Notes: generated from the letters alone by a model not told the origin. Shown: positions 25,414 to 35,105, counted from the first letter of the stretch. The stretch is DNA of 64,000 nucleotides from Xiheimicrobium sp052034585 (GCA_052034585.1 JBPOIJ010000005.1:1-64000); one strand, 5' to 3'. Numbers and translations are program-made.

Positions 25414-26597
25414 TGAAATCGGCCGTCTCGGAGTCAGTTCACCTCGTGCGCCGCTCATCACTCGTCTTCCTTCTCGTCGGCTCCCTCGCGTACGCCCAGG
25501 ACGGTGGGGTGAGGGAAGGTGTCGTTCCCGCGCCAGGTCCCGAACCTGCCCAGCCCGCGGCTGCCCCTCGCCTCCATGCCTTTCCGCTCGAACGGAAGGT
25601 GAACGACGAGCGCGTGGAGCGGGTGCTGGCGAGCCTCGACACGCGCGCGCGGGCGGCCCAAATCCTCCTCGCCTACCCGCAGATCGACAAGACGGGCCCG
25701 GTGCAGGTCGGGGGGGTGCTCTTCCTCGGTACCATGCTGCGCAACACCGCCAAGGCGAAGGAGCGCATCGACGCGGCGAGGGTTCGCGCGCAGCTTCCGC
25801 CGTTCTTCTCGGTCGACATGGAGGGCGGGAAGTCGAACCGGCTCGCCAGCGTGAAGGCGCTCAAGGACATGCCGTCGGCGCGAGAGATGGCCGCGCTCTC
25901 CGACGAAGAGGTCGAGGCGTGGGGCCGCACCGTCGGCAAGACGATGAAGTGGCTCGGGCTCAACCTGAACCTCGCGCCGGTGCTCGACGTGGCGCCCTCG
26001 GGACACATGGAGCGCAACCAGCGCTCGTTCTCGGGCGACCCCGCGGTGGTGGTGGCGAAGGCGAAGGCCTACTCGAAGGGGCTCGCGTCGGTCGGCGTCG
26101 TGGCCGTCGGCAAGCACTTCCCCGGCTACGGAGACATCGACGGCGATTCGGACCATCACCTCGTCGTCTGTGAGTGGCCGAAGGAGCGGGTGCTCACCGA
26201 GGCCAAGGCCTTCGTCGACGCCGCGCCGGCGCTGGGCGGAGTGATGCTCGCCAACGTCGCTTACACCGCCTTCGACGGGAAGCCGGCGATCCTCTCTCCG
26301 AAGTTGGTCGCGCTGGTGCACGAGCACGACTGGCTCGCGGTGACCGACGACATCGCGATTCAGGTGCTGGCCGACTCCATCGACGGCACCGCTGAAGACG
26401 TGCTGCGCCAGGCCTTCATGGCCGGCAACGACGTCATTCTCACCACCGCGCCGCCCGACTGGGACAAGGGCATCGACCCCATCGGCGTGTTGGTGCAGTT
26501 GGTGGAGGAGAACCCGGCCGCGGCGAAGCGCCTCGAGGAGTCGACCCGGCGCGTGCTCCGCCTGAAGGATCGCATGGGCCTCCTCGACGGGTTGTGA
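25410..26597 (+). CDS. Secreted GH3 family beta-N-acetylhexosaminidase-like enzyme
   Basis: 395 residues from ATG 25410 (an adjacent ATG at 25413 is equally possible); the start overlaps the stop of the previous gene. Signal peptide to S-L-A-Y-A-Q near residue 30. The catalytic domain covers about 75-390 and shows the GH3/NagZ order: F-F-S-V-D-M-E-G-G, N-L-N-L-A-P-V-L-D-V, then V-G-K-H-F-P-G-Y-G-D with D-S-D-H-H, and later A-V-T-D-D-I, where the first Asp would be the nucleophile. NagZ-type enzymes cut GlcNAc from peptidoglycan fragments; this one is predicted to be exported, so it may act on wall debris or prey glycan in the periplasm or outside. The His/Asp dyad segment fits NagZ. Confidence 0.88.
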   Translation: MMKSAVSESVHLVRRSSLVFLLVGSLAYAQDGGVREGVVPAPGPEPAQPAAAPRLHAFPLERKVNDERVERVLASLDTRARAAQILLAYPQIDKTGPVQVGGVLFLGTMLRNTAKAKERIDAARVRAQLPPFFSVDMEGGKSNRLASVKALKDMPSAREMAALSDEEVEAWGRTVGKTMKWLGLNLNLAPVLDVAPSGHMERNQRSFSGDPAVVVAKAKAYSKGLASVGVVAVGKHFPGYGDIDGDSDHHLVVCEWPKERVLTEAKAFVDAAPALGGVMLANVAYTAFDGKPAILSPKLVALVHEHDWLAVTDDIAIQVLADSIDGTAEDVLRQAFMAGNDVILTTAPPDWDKGIDPIGVLVQLVEENPAAAKRLEESTRRVLRLKDRMGLLDGL

Positions 26598-26610
26598 GCG
26601 CGGCGCTCCG

Positions 26611-26629
26611 AGCGAGCCATGCGCTCGCT
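26611..26629. terminator. Hairpin between convergent genes, possible terminator
   Basis: Perfect 7-bp stem agcgagc / gctcgct with 5-base loop, 13 bp after the glycosidase stop and 75 bp before the stop of the convergent amidotransferase gene. No T-run follows on either strand, so termination would need help from Rho or be weak. Confidence 0.35.
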
Positions 26630-26703
26630 GGCCCTGCTGACCTCGTCGGCGGTGAGTCGGGCACCTCGGAGGTCGTCGAGCTGACTCGCCGTACCCTGAG
26701 CCG

Positions 26704-27399
26704 TCAGCGGCCCGCGCTCGCGAAGTGGTGGGCGAGGCGCTCGACGAGCGCTCGGTTCTCTTCCTCGGCCGCGCGCAGCTTGCCGGCTCCGCTGATCAGC
26801 TCGTCCACGTTCTTTCCACCCGCGGTCAGCGTCTCTCTCGATTCGCCGAGCCACTCGATCAGCTCGGCGGCGGTGAGCTCGAGGTGGAACTGGAAGCCAT
26901 AGCTGTCGCCGAGCCGAAAGGCCTGCTGGGTGTAGCGATCGGTCGAGGCGAGCAGCGCCGCACCGTCGACGGGGCTGAAGGTGTCTTCGTGCCAGTGCGC
27001 GACGGTGGACTTGGGCTTCACCCCGCGGAGCACCGGATCCTCCAGGCCCTGCTTCGTCCACCGCACCGGCGCCGCGCCGAGCTCGAGGCCATTCTTCCCG
27101 TGGAATACCTGGCTCCCCGCTGCGCTCGCGAGCAGCTGAGCGCCCAGACAGATGCCGAGGCAGGGACGGTTCAAGGCGAGCCGTTCGATGAGGAAGGCGA
27201 GCTCGTCGTCGAGGAAGCGGTGAGCGCTCGTGTCGGTGAGGCTCATCGACCCACCCATGATCACGACCAAGTCAGCCTCGAGGTCCTTGTGCTCGACGCC
27301 GCGGAACCGCTTGGTGAGCGAGAAGCCCTCGGCGACGAGCGCCGGCTCGAAGAGGCCCAGCCCTTCGTGCGCCTCGTGTTGAAGCACCACTGCACGCAT
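26704..27399 (-). CDS. Class I glutamine amidotransferase (GMP-synthase-like GATase domain)
   Basis: 231 residues; a stand-alone GATase domain without the synthetase half. The nucleophile elbow G-I-C84-L-G-A-Q is intact, and the C-terminal F-H-L-E near 171-174 supplies His and Glu of the triad. M-G-G-S-M-S near 48-53 is the oxyanion strand. Members of this group hydrolyse gamma-glutamyl compounds or pass ammonia to a separate partner. No partner gene is adjacent. It is divergent from the DUF2378 gene with 81 bp between starts. The final 35 residues form a helical extension. Confidence 0.88.
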   Translation of the reverse strand: MRAVVLQHEAHEGLGLFEPALVAEGFSLTKRFRGVEHKDLEADLVVIMGGSMSLTDTSAHRFLDDELAFLIERLALNRPCLGICLGAQLLASAAGSQVFHGKNGLELGAAPVRWTKQGLEDPVLRGVKPKSTVAHWHEDTFSPVDGAALLASTDRYTQQAFRLGDSYGFQFHLELTAAELIEWLGESRETLTAGGKNVDELISGAGKLRAAEEENRALVERLAHHFASAGR

Positions 27400-27480
27400 G
27401 GCGCGGACTCGACCCCGTCAGACCGATGACGTCAACGATTCCCCGACGCAGGCATCGCCCAGAAGGCATACTTGCCAAGA

Positions 27481-28017
27481 ATGGCCGAGGAACGGCTCAT
27501 CTTTCCTGCGCAGGCTGAAGGCCTCGTGCGATGCCTCGGGAATGATCTCACCGACGGCCTGAAGCGGAGGCTCGTCGCGCTCGATCTCGACGTCGATCAC
27601 GAGCTCCCTCCGGCCTGGCCGGCGAGACGCCTCAACGAGTGGATCGACGCGATCGCCATCGAGCTCTACCCCGAGCTCCCGAGAGCCGAGGCGCACCGGC
27701 TGATCGGCCGCCGCTTCATCGAGGGTTGGCAACGCACGATGCTCGGCTCGGCGATGGTGCCCCTCCTGGGCATCTTCGGGCCCAAGCGCACGTTGGAGCG
27801 GCTGACGCGCGCGTTCCGCACCGGCGACAACTTCTCCCAGACGTCCGTCGTCTTCCCGACCGACCGCAGCGGCATCGTCACGGTGAAGACGCAACGCCTG
27901 CCGCACTACATCGTGGGCATTCTCGAGGCGGGGCTGTCGCTCGTGAAGGTGAAGGGCGAAGTGCGCATCGAGGAAGACACCGACGAGCGCCTCGTCTTCC
28001 GCGTCGAGTGGCAGTGA
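27481..28017 (+). CDS. DUF2378 / TIGR02265 family protein
   Basis: 178 residues from ATG 27481; an in-frame ATG lies 9 bp upstream. The pattern fits the Myxococcus paralogous family TIGR02265: an N-terminal F-P-A-Q-A-E-G-L, a middle Y-P-x-L-P-R-A-E-A-H-R-L-I-G-R-R-F-I-E-G-W, then the G-P-K-R-T-L-E-R-L-T-R-A-F-R-T-G-D-N-F segment and a final Y-I-V-G-I-L-E-A-G-L. These are about 180-200 residues, soluble, with no known activity, and nearly restricted to myxobacteria, where one genome can hold many copies. The gene has no operon partner here; its only downstream neighbour is convergent (gap 18 bp). Confidence 0.85.
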   Translation: MAEERLIFPAQAEGLVRCLGNDLTDGLKRRLVALDLDVDHELPPAWPARRLNEWIDAIAIELYPELPRAEAHRLIGRRFIEGWQRTMLGSAMVPLLGIFGPKRTLERLTRAFRTGDNFSQTSVVFPTDRSGIVTVKTQRLPHYIVGILEAGLSLVKVKGEVRIEEDTDERLVFRVEWQ

Positions 28018-28035
28018 ACTCCATCGCGCCGCGCC

Positions 28036-28305
28036 TCAGCGCGAGAGCTTCTTGCCCACCACCAGGTCGAGGACGGCCGAGACCGCTGCTTCGTCGAGCC
28101 CGAGCGACCCTGCCCGCGTCACCAGCCGCCGCTTGAGCTCGAGCTCCCGGGTGGGATCGGTGAGCGCCAGGCCCTCCGCCTTCTTCCACGCCCACACGTC
28201 GTCGACGAGCTTCGCGCGGTCGCTCAGCAGCTGAATCAAGGCGTCGTCGGTCGAGTCGAGGAGCGCCCGAAAGGTCGCGAGCTTCGCCTGCTGTCGAGGA
28301 GTCAT
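28036..28305 (-). CDS. Stand-alone chorismate mutase (AroQ type)
   Basis: 89 residues, the size of a single AroQ domain. The pattern R-A-L-L-D-S-T-D-D-A-L-I-Q-L-L-S-D-R-A-K-L-V-D-D-V-W-A-W-K is a helix with the Arg and Lys of the AroQ active site, and T-D-P-T-R-E-L-E-L-K-R-R-L continues into the second and third helices. It converts chorismate to prephenate. The start ATG overlaps the stop of the U32 gene by 4 bases, and no other aromatic amino acid gene is nearby. Known RNA-hydroxylating U32 proteins need prephenate, so the coupling is suggestive. Helix content and length fit; some conserved residues differ, so activity is not certain. Confidence 0.8.
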   Translation of the reverse strand: MTPRQQAKLATFRALLDSTDDALIQLLSDRAKLVDDVWAWKKAEGLALTDPTRELELKRRLVTRAGSLGLDEAAVSAVLDLVVGKKLSR

Positions 28306-30959
28306 GGGCCTCTGGGGTGTTCGAGGGTGCGCATCGTGCCGGCGGTGACTCCGAACTGCTCGTGTGCCGAGAGGGTCGCGACGAGCTCGGCCGGGCGCAT
28401 CGTGCCAGCGAGCAGCGCCTTCCACCCAGTGAGCACCGCGGCGCAGGTCGCTCGATCTTCCCAGACGAACTCGGCGCGGAAGCGGCGCACACCCTGGCGG
28501 ATCAGCGATGGCACCACCTTCGCGGCGGTCTGCGCCTGCGCGTTGAACACCGTGTTGCGACAGCCGACGTCGACGACGACCGGGTGCTCGCGGCCCTCTC
28601 GATCCTTCAAGGCGACGCGGTGCTGCTCGCACGGCCGCCCACAGGTTCTGAAGTCGCGCCCGCGCGAGAGCGTGTGCGCGTAGACGCAGTGCTCGGTGTG
28701 GAAGGTCGAGATGTGGTGGTGCACGGTGACGGTGACGCGCTCGGCGGGAACGTTCGCCAGCAGGTGCTGGAGTTGCTGCTCGTCGAGGTCGTGCGCGGCG
28801 GTGAGCGAGTCGCAGCCGAGGGCGAGCAGCTCGTGCGCAGAGACGCTGTTGGTGACGTTGAGCGAGAAGTCGCCGTGCACGACGGGCCGGGTCGCGAGCT
28901 TCGAGAAGTGCACCAGGCCGCCCCAGTGACGAACGAGCACACCGTTCGGTGAGAGGCGGGTGAGCCGAGAGTCGATGCCTTCTTCGCCGGGCTTCTGGAC
29001 CCGGGTGGTGGCGATGGTGACGAAGAGGCCGGCCTGCCGCGCGCGTTGCACCGCACGCTCGAGCCCGACGAGCTCCATCCAGTCGAGCTCGACCTCGGGG
29101 AGCCCTGCGGCGATGACGGCTTCGAGCTGGGCGTCGGTGCGCACGAGCGGCACGAGCAGCGGCGTCGATGGAGGCGTCCAGCGGCCTTTCGTTCGCGCGG
29201 CGTCGCGGGCGCGTGCGTCGGCGACGACCTTGCCGGCGACGAGCTCCGGGGTCACCGGGTGACGCGCGCGAGCGAGCACCTTCGCCTCGAGCTCGGCCGC
29301 CACCGTGCGACGGAGCGCCTTCAGCGCCGACACCGGGAGATGAAGTCCAGCGCCGAGGCCGTCGAGCTCGAGCTCGGCGAGGGCGAAGGGCGTTCCTCCC
29401 AGCGCGCCCAACTTGTCGGACAACAGCTCGACGCCGAGCCCCGCGCCAGTCGCCGAGGAGAGCGGCTCGGAGCTCCTGCCCGTCACCGACACGTCGCGGC
29501 CGATCGGCCCCTTCGCGGTGAGCTCGACGTGGAGCGGTTCCCCGAGCCGGCCAGTGACGCGCAGCCGAACGGGAATTCTCCCCGAGACACCCTTGGCACC
29601 CGCAGCGACCGCGTCGTTCGCCTCGGAGGTGAGCCGGGGATCCGACGAGAGGTAGACGTGATGCCCAGGGCGAACGCGCGAGAGCGCGGGGCCAGGCTTG
29701 CCGAAGGTGAACCACCAGCCGCGCGGCGCCGGCTCGACGCCGAAGAGCGGACCACCAGGCTCGTCCTCCTGCGGCCGGCCGGTGTCGAAGCCCACGCCGC
29801 AGCCAGGAATCGGTTCCGGCACTTCGAAGCTGACGCCGCGCGAGTCGTGTGGCGACGACTGGCCGATGACGGGCAGCGCCACCTTCGTCTCGCCCTCCGC
29901 TCGCCCACCACCAATCGCCGCGCCGCTCGACGGAGCCCGCTGCGCCTTCTCGACGCGCACCGTGTTGCCCTTCACCTCGACGACGACGCCCAGGAGCGCT
30001 CCCCGATTCTTCGGGAATCGGCCCTCGACGAGATCTTGATGATCCGAGCCGGCGAAGAAGCCGTCGGAGAAGCCGCGCGAGTAGGCCACCGCCATCTTGC
30101 CGACGTCGCGCTCGAGCTGCCGCTGCGCTTCGGGAGACGAGGTGCGCTTTCCCAGCACGGCTTCGCGCCAGCGCCGATAGCCCTCGACGGCGGTCATCAC
30201 GTACGCCGGGCCCTTGAGGCGGCCTTCGATCTTCAGGCTGGCGACGCCGATGTCCGCGAGCGCTTCGAAGGCGCGGGCCCCGGCGAGGTCGAGCGGGCTC
30301 AGGAGGTAGGCGACGTCTCCCAAGGGGCGCGTCGCTCCATCGACGACCAGCTCGTACGGCAAGCGGCACGATTGCGCGCATTGACCACGATTCGCCGAGC
30401 GGCCGCCCCAGGCCTCACTGGTGAGACACTGGCCGCTCCACGACATGCAGAGCGCGCCGTGAATGAAGACCTCGAGTTCGAGCGAGGTGCCCTTGGCGAA
30501 GGTGCGAAGGTCGTCCACCGAGAGCTCGCGCGGGACGACGACGCGAGTGACGCCGAGGGCCTTGGCGAACTGGGCCGCCTCCGGGCTCGAGATGGTCATC
30601 TGGGTCGAGGCGTGGACCTCCATCGTCGGAGCGACGGCGCGCGCCAGCAACGCCACCGCCGGGTCCTGCACGATGACGCCGTCGACGCCCGCCGCGGCGC
30701 AGGAGCGCAACAGGCTCTCGACCGCGGGCAGCTCGTTCTCGAAGACGAGGGTGTTGAGGGTGACGTAGGCGCGGGCCCCTGCGCGGTGAACGTGGTCGAG
30801 CGTCTGGGGCAGCGAGGCGACCGAGAAGTTGGTGGCGCGCGCGCGGGCGTTCAGCCCTTCGTCGAGGCCGAAGTACACCGCGTCGGCTCCAGCGGCGAGC
30901 GCGGCGTCGAGGCTGGCCTGGTCTCCAGCGGGGGCGAGAATCTCGGGCACGGACGGCAC
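28302..30959 (-). CDS. Peptidase U32 family protein (RlhA/TrhP-like RNA hydroxylase)
   Basis: 885 residues. Residues 5-300 form the U32 core: E-I-L-A-P-A-G-D-Q-A-S-L, G-A-D-A-V-Y-F-G-L, V-T-L-N-T-L, V-Q-D-P-A-V, E-V-H-A-S-T-Q, and a four-Cys set (C-M-S-W-S-G-Q-C, then C-A-Q-S-C) near 175-200. A long DUF3656/C-terminal part follows, with extra Cys near 760-790. Size and layout match E. coli RlhA (ho5C in 23S rRNA) and the long U32 proteins of other bacteria, though tRNA-type TrhP is shorter. These use an Fe-S cluster region and prephenate to hydroxylate RNA pyrimidines. Its gene overlaps chorismate mutase by 4 bp. Upstream lies a TetR gene on the same strand, 50 bp away. Cytoplasmic. Confidence 0.88.
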   Translation of the reverse strand: MPSVPEILAPAGDQASLDAALAAGADAVYFGLDEGLNARARATNFSVASLPQTLDHVHRAGARAYVTLNTLVFENELPAVESLLRSCAAAGVDGVIVQDPAVALLARAVAPTMEVHASTQMTISSPEAAQFAKALGVTRVVVPRELSVDDLRTFAKGTSLELEVFIHGALCMSWSGQCLTSEAWGGRSANRGQCAQSCRLPYELVVDGATRPLGDVAYLLSPLDLAGARAFEALADIGVASLKIEGRLKGPAYVMTAVEGYRRWREAVLGKRTSSPEAQRQLERDVGKMAVAYSRGFSDGFFAGSDHQDLVEGRFPKNRGALLGVVVEVKGNTVRVEKAQRAPSSGAAIGGGRAEGETKVALPVIGQSSPHDSRGVSFEVPEPIPGCGVGFDTGRPQEDEPGGPLFGVEPAPRGWWFTFGKPGPALSRVRPGHHVYLSSDPRLTSEANDAVAAGAKGVSGRIPVRLRVTGRLGEPLHVELTAKGPIGRDVSVTGRSSEPLSSATGAGLGVELLSDKLGALGGTPFALAELELDGLGAGLHLPVSALKALRRTVAAELEAKVLARARHPVTPELVAGKVVADARARDAARTKGRWTPPSTPLLVPLVRTDAQLEAVIAAGLPEVELDWMELVGLERAVQRARQAGLFVTIATTRVQKPGEEGIDSRLTRLSPNGVLVRHWGGLVHFSKLATRPVVHGDFSLNVTNSVSAHELLALGCDSLTAAHDLDEQQLQHLLANVPAERVTVTVHHHISTFHTEHCVYAHTLSRGRDFRTCGRPCEQHRVALKDREGREHPVVVDVGCRNTVFNAQAQTAAKVVPSLIRQGVRRFRAEFVWEDRATCAAVLTGWKALLAGTMRPAELVATLSAHEQFGVTAGTMRTLEHPRGP

Positions 30960-31009
30960 GAAGGCCTTCTAGCGCACGAGGGGTACTTCGTCGCCGAACG
31001 CCCAGCGGC

Positions 31010-31663
31010 TCACCGCTTCAGACACAGGGCGCGCACCTGCTCCGTCACCTGCGCGCGGCGGGCGGCCAGCGTCTTTGGCGCGAGGAACTCCGCCTCGAGC
31101 AGCGCTCCCGCAGGGCCGGGCGCGGCGAACGGCAGCAGGTGCAGCCCGGCGATGCTGAGCGCGAGATGGCGCGGGTCGAAGCGGCGAAACGCACCGGCTT
31201 CCATTCCGGCGGCGAGGAAGGCAGTGGTGAGCTCGAGCGTCTGCTGAATCCGCTCCCGTCCTCCCGACTCCACCCATGGCCCCGAGCCCATCATCTCGCG
31301 CAGAAGCAGGCGCGCGGTCTGCGGCCGAGACGCCAGCGCCTCGGTCATCAGCCCGCTCAAACGATCGAGCCGCTCTTCGAAGCTGCCCTCTTCCAGCCTG
31401 GCCGACGCGATGAGCTCGAACAGCCGCGCCAGCGCATCTTCCATCACCGCGGCGTAGAGCCGTTCCTTGGTCTCGAAGTGGTGAAAGACCGACGCCTTTC
31501 GAATGCCGGCGAGCTCGGCGATCTCCCGCATGCTCACCCCGTCGACCCCGCGCTCGGCGAACACCGGCGCCGCGAGGCTGACGAGATCGAGCGGCGTCAG
31601 CGGTTGAGCCGGCCGGCCGGCGCGCCGAGGGGACGTTCGTCGTTGACGGAGGGGCATTGACAT
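31010..31663 (-). CDS. TetR family transcriptional regulator
   Basis: 217 residues. The DNA-binding helix-turn-helix covers about 25-68: V-F-A-E-R-G-V-D-G-V-S-M-R-E-I-A-E-L-A-G-I, then K-A-S-V-F-H-H-F-E-T-K-E-R-L. The rest is the all-helical ligand domain. The gene is divergent from a secreted hydrolase gene with 48 bp between starts, and this gap holds two palindromic sites, so it most likely represses itself and that hydrolase. It is also 50 bp upstream of the U32 gene on the same strand, which could place that gene under its control. Ligand unknown. Confidence 0.92.
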   Translation of the reverse strand: MSMPLRQRRTSPRRAGRPAQPLTPLDLVSLAAPVFAERGVDGVSMREIAELAGIRKASVFHHFETKERLYAAVMEDALARLFELIASARLEEGSFEERLDRLSGLMTEALASRPQTARLLLREMMGSGPWVESGGRERIQQTLELTTAFLAAGMEAGAFRRFDPRHLALSIAGLHLLPFAAPGPAGALLEAEFLAPKTLAARRAQVTEQVRALCLKR

Positions 31664-31665
31664 AT

Positions 31666-31683
31666 CTACCGATCGGTCGGTAG
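31666..31683. promoter_or_regulatory. TetR-type operator O1
   Basis: CTACCGATCGGTCGGTAG is palindromic in 14 of 18 positions (7 of 9 base pairs of the two arms). It begins 2 bp before the TetR start codon on the other strand. Size and arms with TACCG are typical of TetR-family operators. Its place between two divergent genes supports autoregulation. Confidence 0.7.
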
Positions 31684-31687
31684 TAAT

Positions 31688-31705
31688 CTACCGAACGGAA
31701 GGTAA
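31688..31705. promoter_or_regulatory. TetR-type operator O2, degenerate second copy
   Basis: CTACCGAACGGAAGGTAA repeats the left arm and centre of O1 22 bp downstream (same helical face, about two turns) and is 6 bp before the hydrolase start. The right arm is weaker than in O1. Two dimers on one face would explain cooperative repression. Confidence 0.55.
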
Positions 31706-31711
31706 TCATAC

Positions 31712-32881
31712 ATGAACCAGCTCGTGCTTTCAGTCGTGGTCGTCGGCCTGTCGTGCGGAAGCGTTCCCTCGGCGCCGGAGGGTGATGCCGGCAGCGCTGG
31801 CTCGGCGGGGGGCAGTGCCGGCGGCTCGGCTTCGGCGGGCGGGTCGGTGTCGGCTGGCGGGTCGGTGTCGGCTGGCGGCGGGGCGAGTGGTGGAGGGGTG
31901 GCTTCGGCGGGCGGGCAGGCGGGCGGCGCGACCCTCGCCGGCGGCACCGCGCAGGCGGGTGGAGCGCCCGACGCCGGCAGCTCGAGACCAGAAGACGACG
32001 GGACCTTCACCGTGCGCGAGCTGAGCGCGTCGCTTGCGGTGCCAGGCGGGCTGCTGGGGCGACGCGTGGCGCTCTCCGTCTTCGTTCCCCAGACGAGCGG
32101 GGCGCCGGTCGTCGTGTTGCACCCGGGCTTTCAGCTCGAGGGCGCCCAATACGCTTCGTACGCGCGTCACCTCGCGACTCGCGGCGTGGTGGCGGTCGTC
32201 GCGGATCCACCTGATGCGCTCGTGGGTGGGCCCAACCACGCCGAGCTCGCGGCGATGCTCGGGCGGGTGCTCGACTGGGTGGGCACCGAGTCGACCGACG
32301 GAGGGCTCGCGGGCATCGCCGATCCGTCGCGGCTCGTGCTGGCTGGTCACTCGATGGGCGGGAAGATCAGCCTGCTCCTCGCGGCCTCCGACTCGCGGCC
32401 GAAGGGCGTCTTCGCCATCGACCCCGTCGACGCAGCCGGTGGCCCACTCACCCAGCCAGGGCCCAGCTACCCCTCGGTGACCCCGGAGCTGATGGGCTCG
32501 ATCTCGGTGCCGCTCGCCCTGGTGGGAGAGACCGTCAACGCGACCTGTACTGGCGCCTTGTGTCAGGCATGCGCTCCCGCGGCCGACAACTTCCAGCAGT
32601 ACGCGACCCATGCGACGAGCCCTGCGGTCGAGCTCGAGCTCGTCGGGGCGAATCACATGTCGTTCCTCGACGACCCGAACTGCGGCTTCACCTGCTCGGC
32701 CTGCACGCGCGGCACCGCCAACGACGCCGAGGTGCGCCGACTCACCCGACGCGCCCTCACCGCCTTCGTCGACCTCGTCGCTCGCAACGATCTCACCGCG
32801 CGCGACTGGCTCGCAGGGGCTCGGACTGCAGCCGACGTGGCCGATGGTGGGCTGCGAGTGCGCACCTTCAACGGGTTCTGA
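31712..32881 (+). CDS. Secreted alpha/beta hydrolase lipoprotein, TetR-controlled
   Basis: 389 residues. Signal region to C15 (G-L-S-C, an acceptable lipobox), then a Gly/Ser/Ala spacer of about 75 residues (15-90). The catalytic domain (about 95-385) has V-V-V-L-H-P-G-F oxyanion strand, the nucleophile elbow G-H-S-M-G-G near 217, an acid in the following strand and the His in L-V-G-A-N-H-M-S-F near 313. The S-M-G-G with P-V-V-V-L-H-P-G pattern is that of the chlorophyllase/dienelactone/cutinase-like group. Four to six Cys near the C-terminal part fit an extracytoplasmic protein. Substrate, probably an ester or polyester, unknown; control by the divergent TetR suggests induction by a small hydrophobic compound. 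Confidence 0.82.
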   Translation: MNQLVLSVVVVGLSCGSVPSAPEGDAGSAGSAGGSAGGSASAGGSVSAGGSVSAGGGASGGGVASAGGQAGGATLAGGTAQAGGAPDAGSSRPEDDGTFTVRELSASLAVPGGLLGRRVALSVFVPQTSGAPVVVLHPGFQLEGAQYASYARHLATRGVVAVVADPPDALVGGPNHAELAAMLGRVLDWVGTESTDGGLAGIADPSRLVLAGHSMGGKISLLLAASDSRPKGVFAIDPVDAAGGPLTQPGPSYPSVTPELMGSISVPLALVGETVNATCTGALCQACAPAADNFQQYATHATSPAVELELVGANHMSFLDDPNCGFTCSACTRGTANDAEVRRLTRRALTAFVDLVARNDLTARDWLAGARTAADVADGGLRVRTFNGF

Positions 32882-33008
32882 CGCGGGGCCGTCGAGCAGC
32901 ACGCCCACGGTTCACGACGATGGTCGGCTCTTCGTGCGGCGCGGAGCGTGACCCGCGACGCCGTTTGCTCGGGCGATCCTCCCGGCCAGGCGCTAAGTTG
33001 CGCCCGCG

Positions 33009-34440
<1,432 letters not shown>

Positions 34441-34460
<20 letters not shown>

Positions 34461-34890
34461 GCAGCTCGCCGACCTCGACGCCCAGCGCGGTTCCCAGCTT
34501 CTGCAGGCACGTTCGTTCGGCCTCCGTCACCTTTCCATCGGCGCGGACGACGTCGAGCGCGACCCGAATGGCCTCTTGCCGGAAGTTGCCCTCCAGCACG
34601 GTGTGGAGGTGAATGAGGAGCGCCTGCTCGCCGTTCATCATCAGCTCCCGGCGCGCCTCCCTCGCCGTGTCGAGCAGCTTGCCCACGTTCGCGTACTCGT
34701 CGAGGTGCTCTTCGCCGACGCGATCGAGGATCACGTCACGGAGATCGTCGACGAGCGTCTCGACCTCGGGCTCCTGCACGTCTCCATCGGCCGACGCGAG
34801 GTAGATGGCGGCCTGCACGAGCGCGCGAATCGACGCCTCCACCTTGGGGCGAGCCGACCGGGCGCTGAAGAGGTGACGGAGTTCGCTCAT
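34441..34890 (-). CDS. TerB-like helical protein
   Basis: 149 residues from ATG 34890. All-helical. Near 25-45 there is Q-A-A-I-Y-L-A-S-A-D-G-D-V-Q-E-P-E and near 110-128 A-L-D-V-V-R-A-D-G-K-V-T-E-A-E, the doubled A-D-G-x-V-x-x-x-E signature of TerB/DUF533 domains, which bind divalent metal through acidic residues. TerB members act near the inner membrane in tellurite resistance and phage or stress protection; here no other ter gene is adjacent. The start overlaps the stop of the CX3C protein by 4 bp, giving a two-gene operon. Confidence 0.8.
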
Positions 34891-35105
34891 TTTCGGCAGG
34901 CCTCTCGGCAGGGGCGGGTCTGCTGCTCGCAGGTCTTGAGGCACTCCATCAGCTTGCGCGCGTTCTCGGGCTTGGAGGCGTCCTTCGGGTCGCCCGCGCA
35001 GCGCTTGAGGCACTCGGAGTTCTCATGGTTGCACTTCGCCTCGCACGGAGACTGGCCCCAGGCACGACAGGCCGCGAAGGCGATGACGAAGGCGAACCAG
35101 CGCAC
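34887..35105 (-). CDS. Small exported protein with four CX3C motifs
   Basis: 72 residues, GTG start. A hydrophobic signal (about 2-15) contains C13, so it is either a lipoprotein or cut after A-W-G. The mature part has eight Cys: C21, C25, C32, C36, C55, C59, C66, C70. They make C-x3-C-x6-C-x3-C twice, separated by an 18-residue charged segment. Twin CX3C spacing on two helices is the classic layout of disulfide-linked helical hairpins. Gene overlaps the TerB-like gene by 4 bp and is upstream of it, so both are made together. Function unknown. Confidence 0.75.
   Translation of the reverse strand: MRWFAFVIAFAACRAWGQSPCEAKCNHENSECLKRCAGDPKDASKPENARKLMECLKTCEQQTRPCREACRK

Noticed and set aside
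28036..30381. 781-codon minus-strand frame ending in the chorismate mutase
   Set aside because: Only the last 89 codons are the mutase; the rest is Arg/Ala-rich shadow of the U32 gene in another frame.
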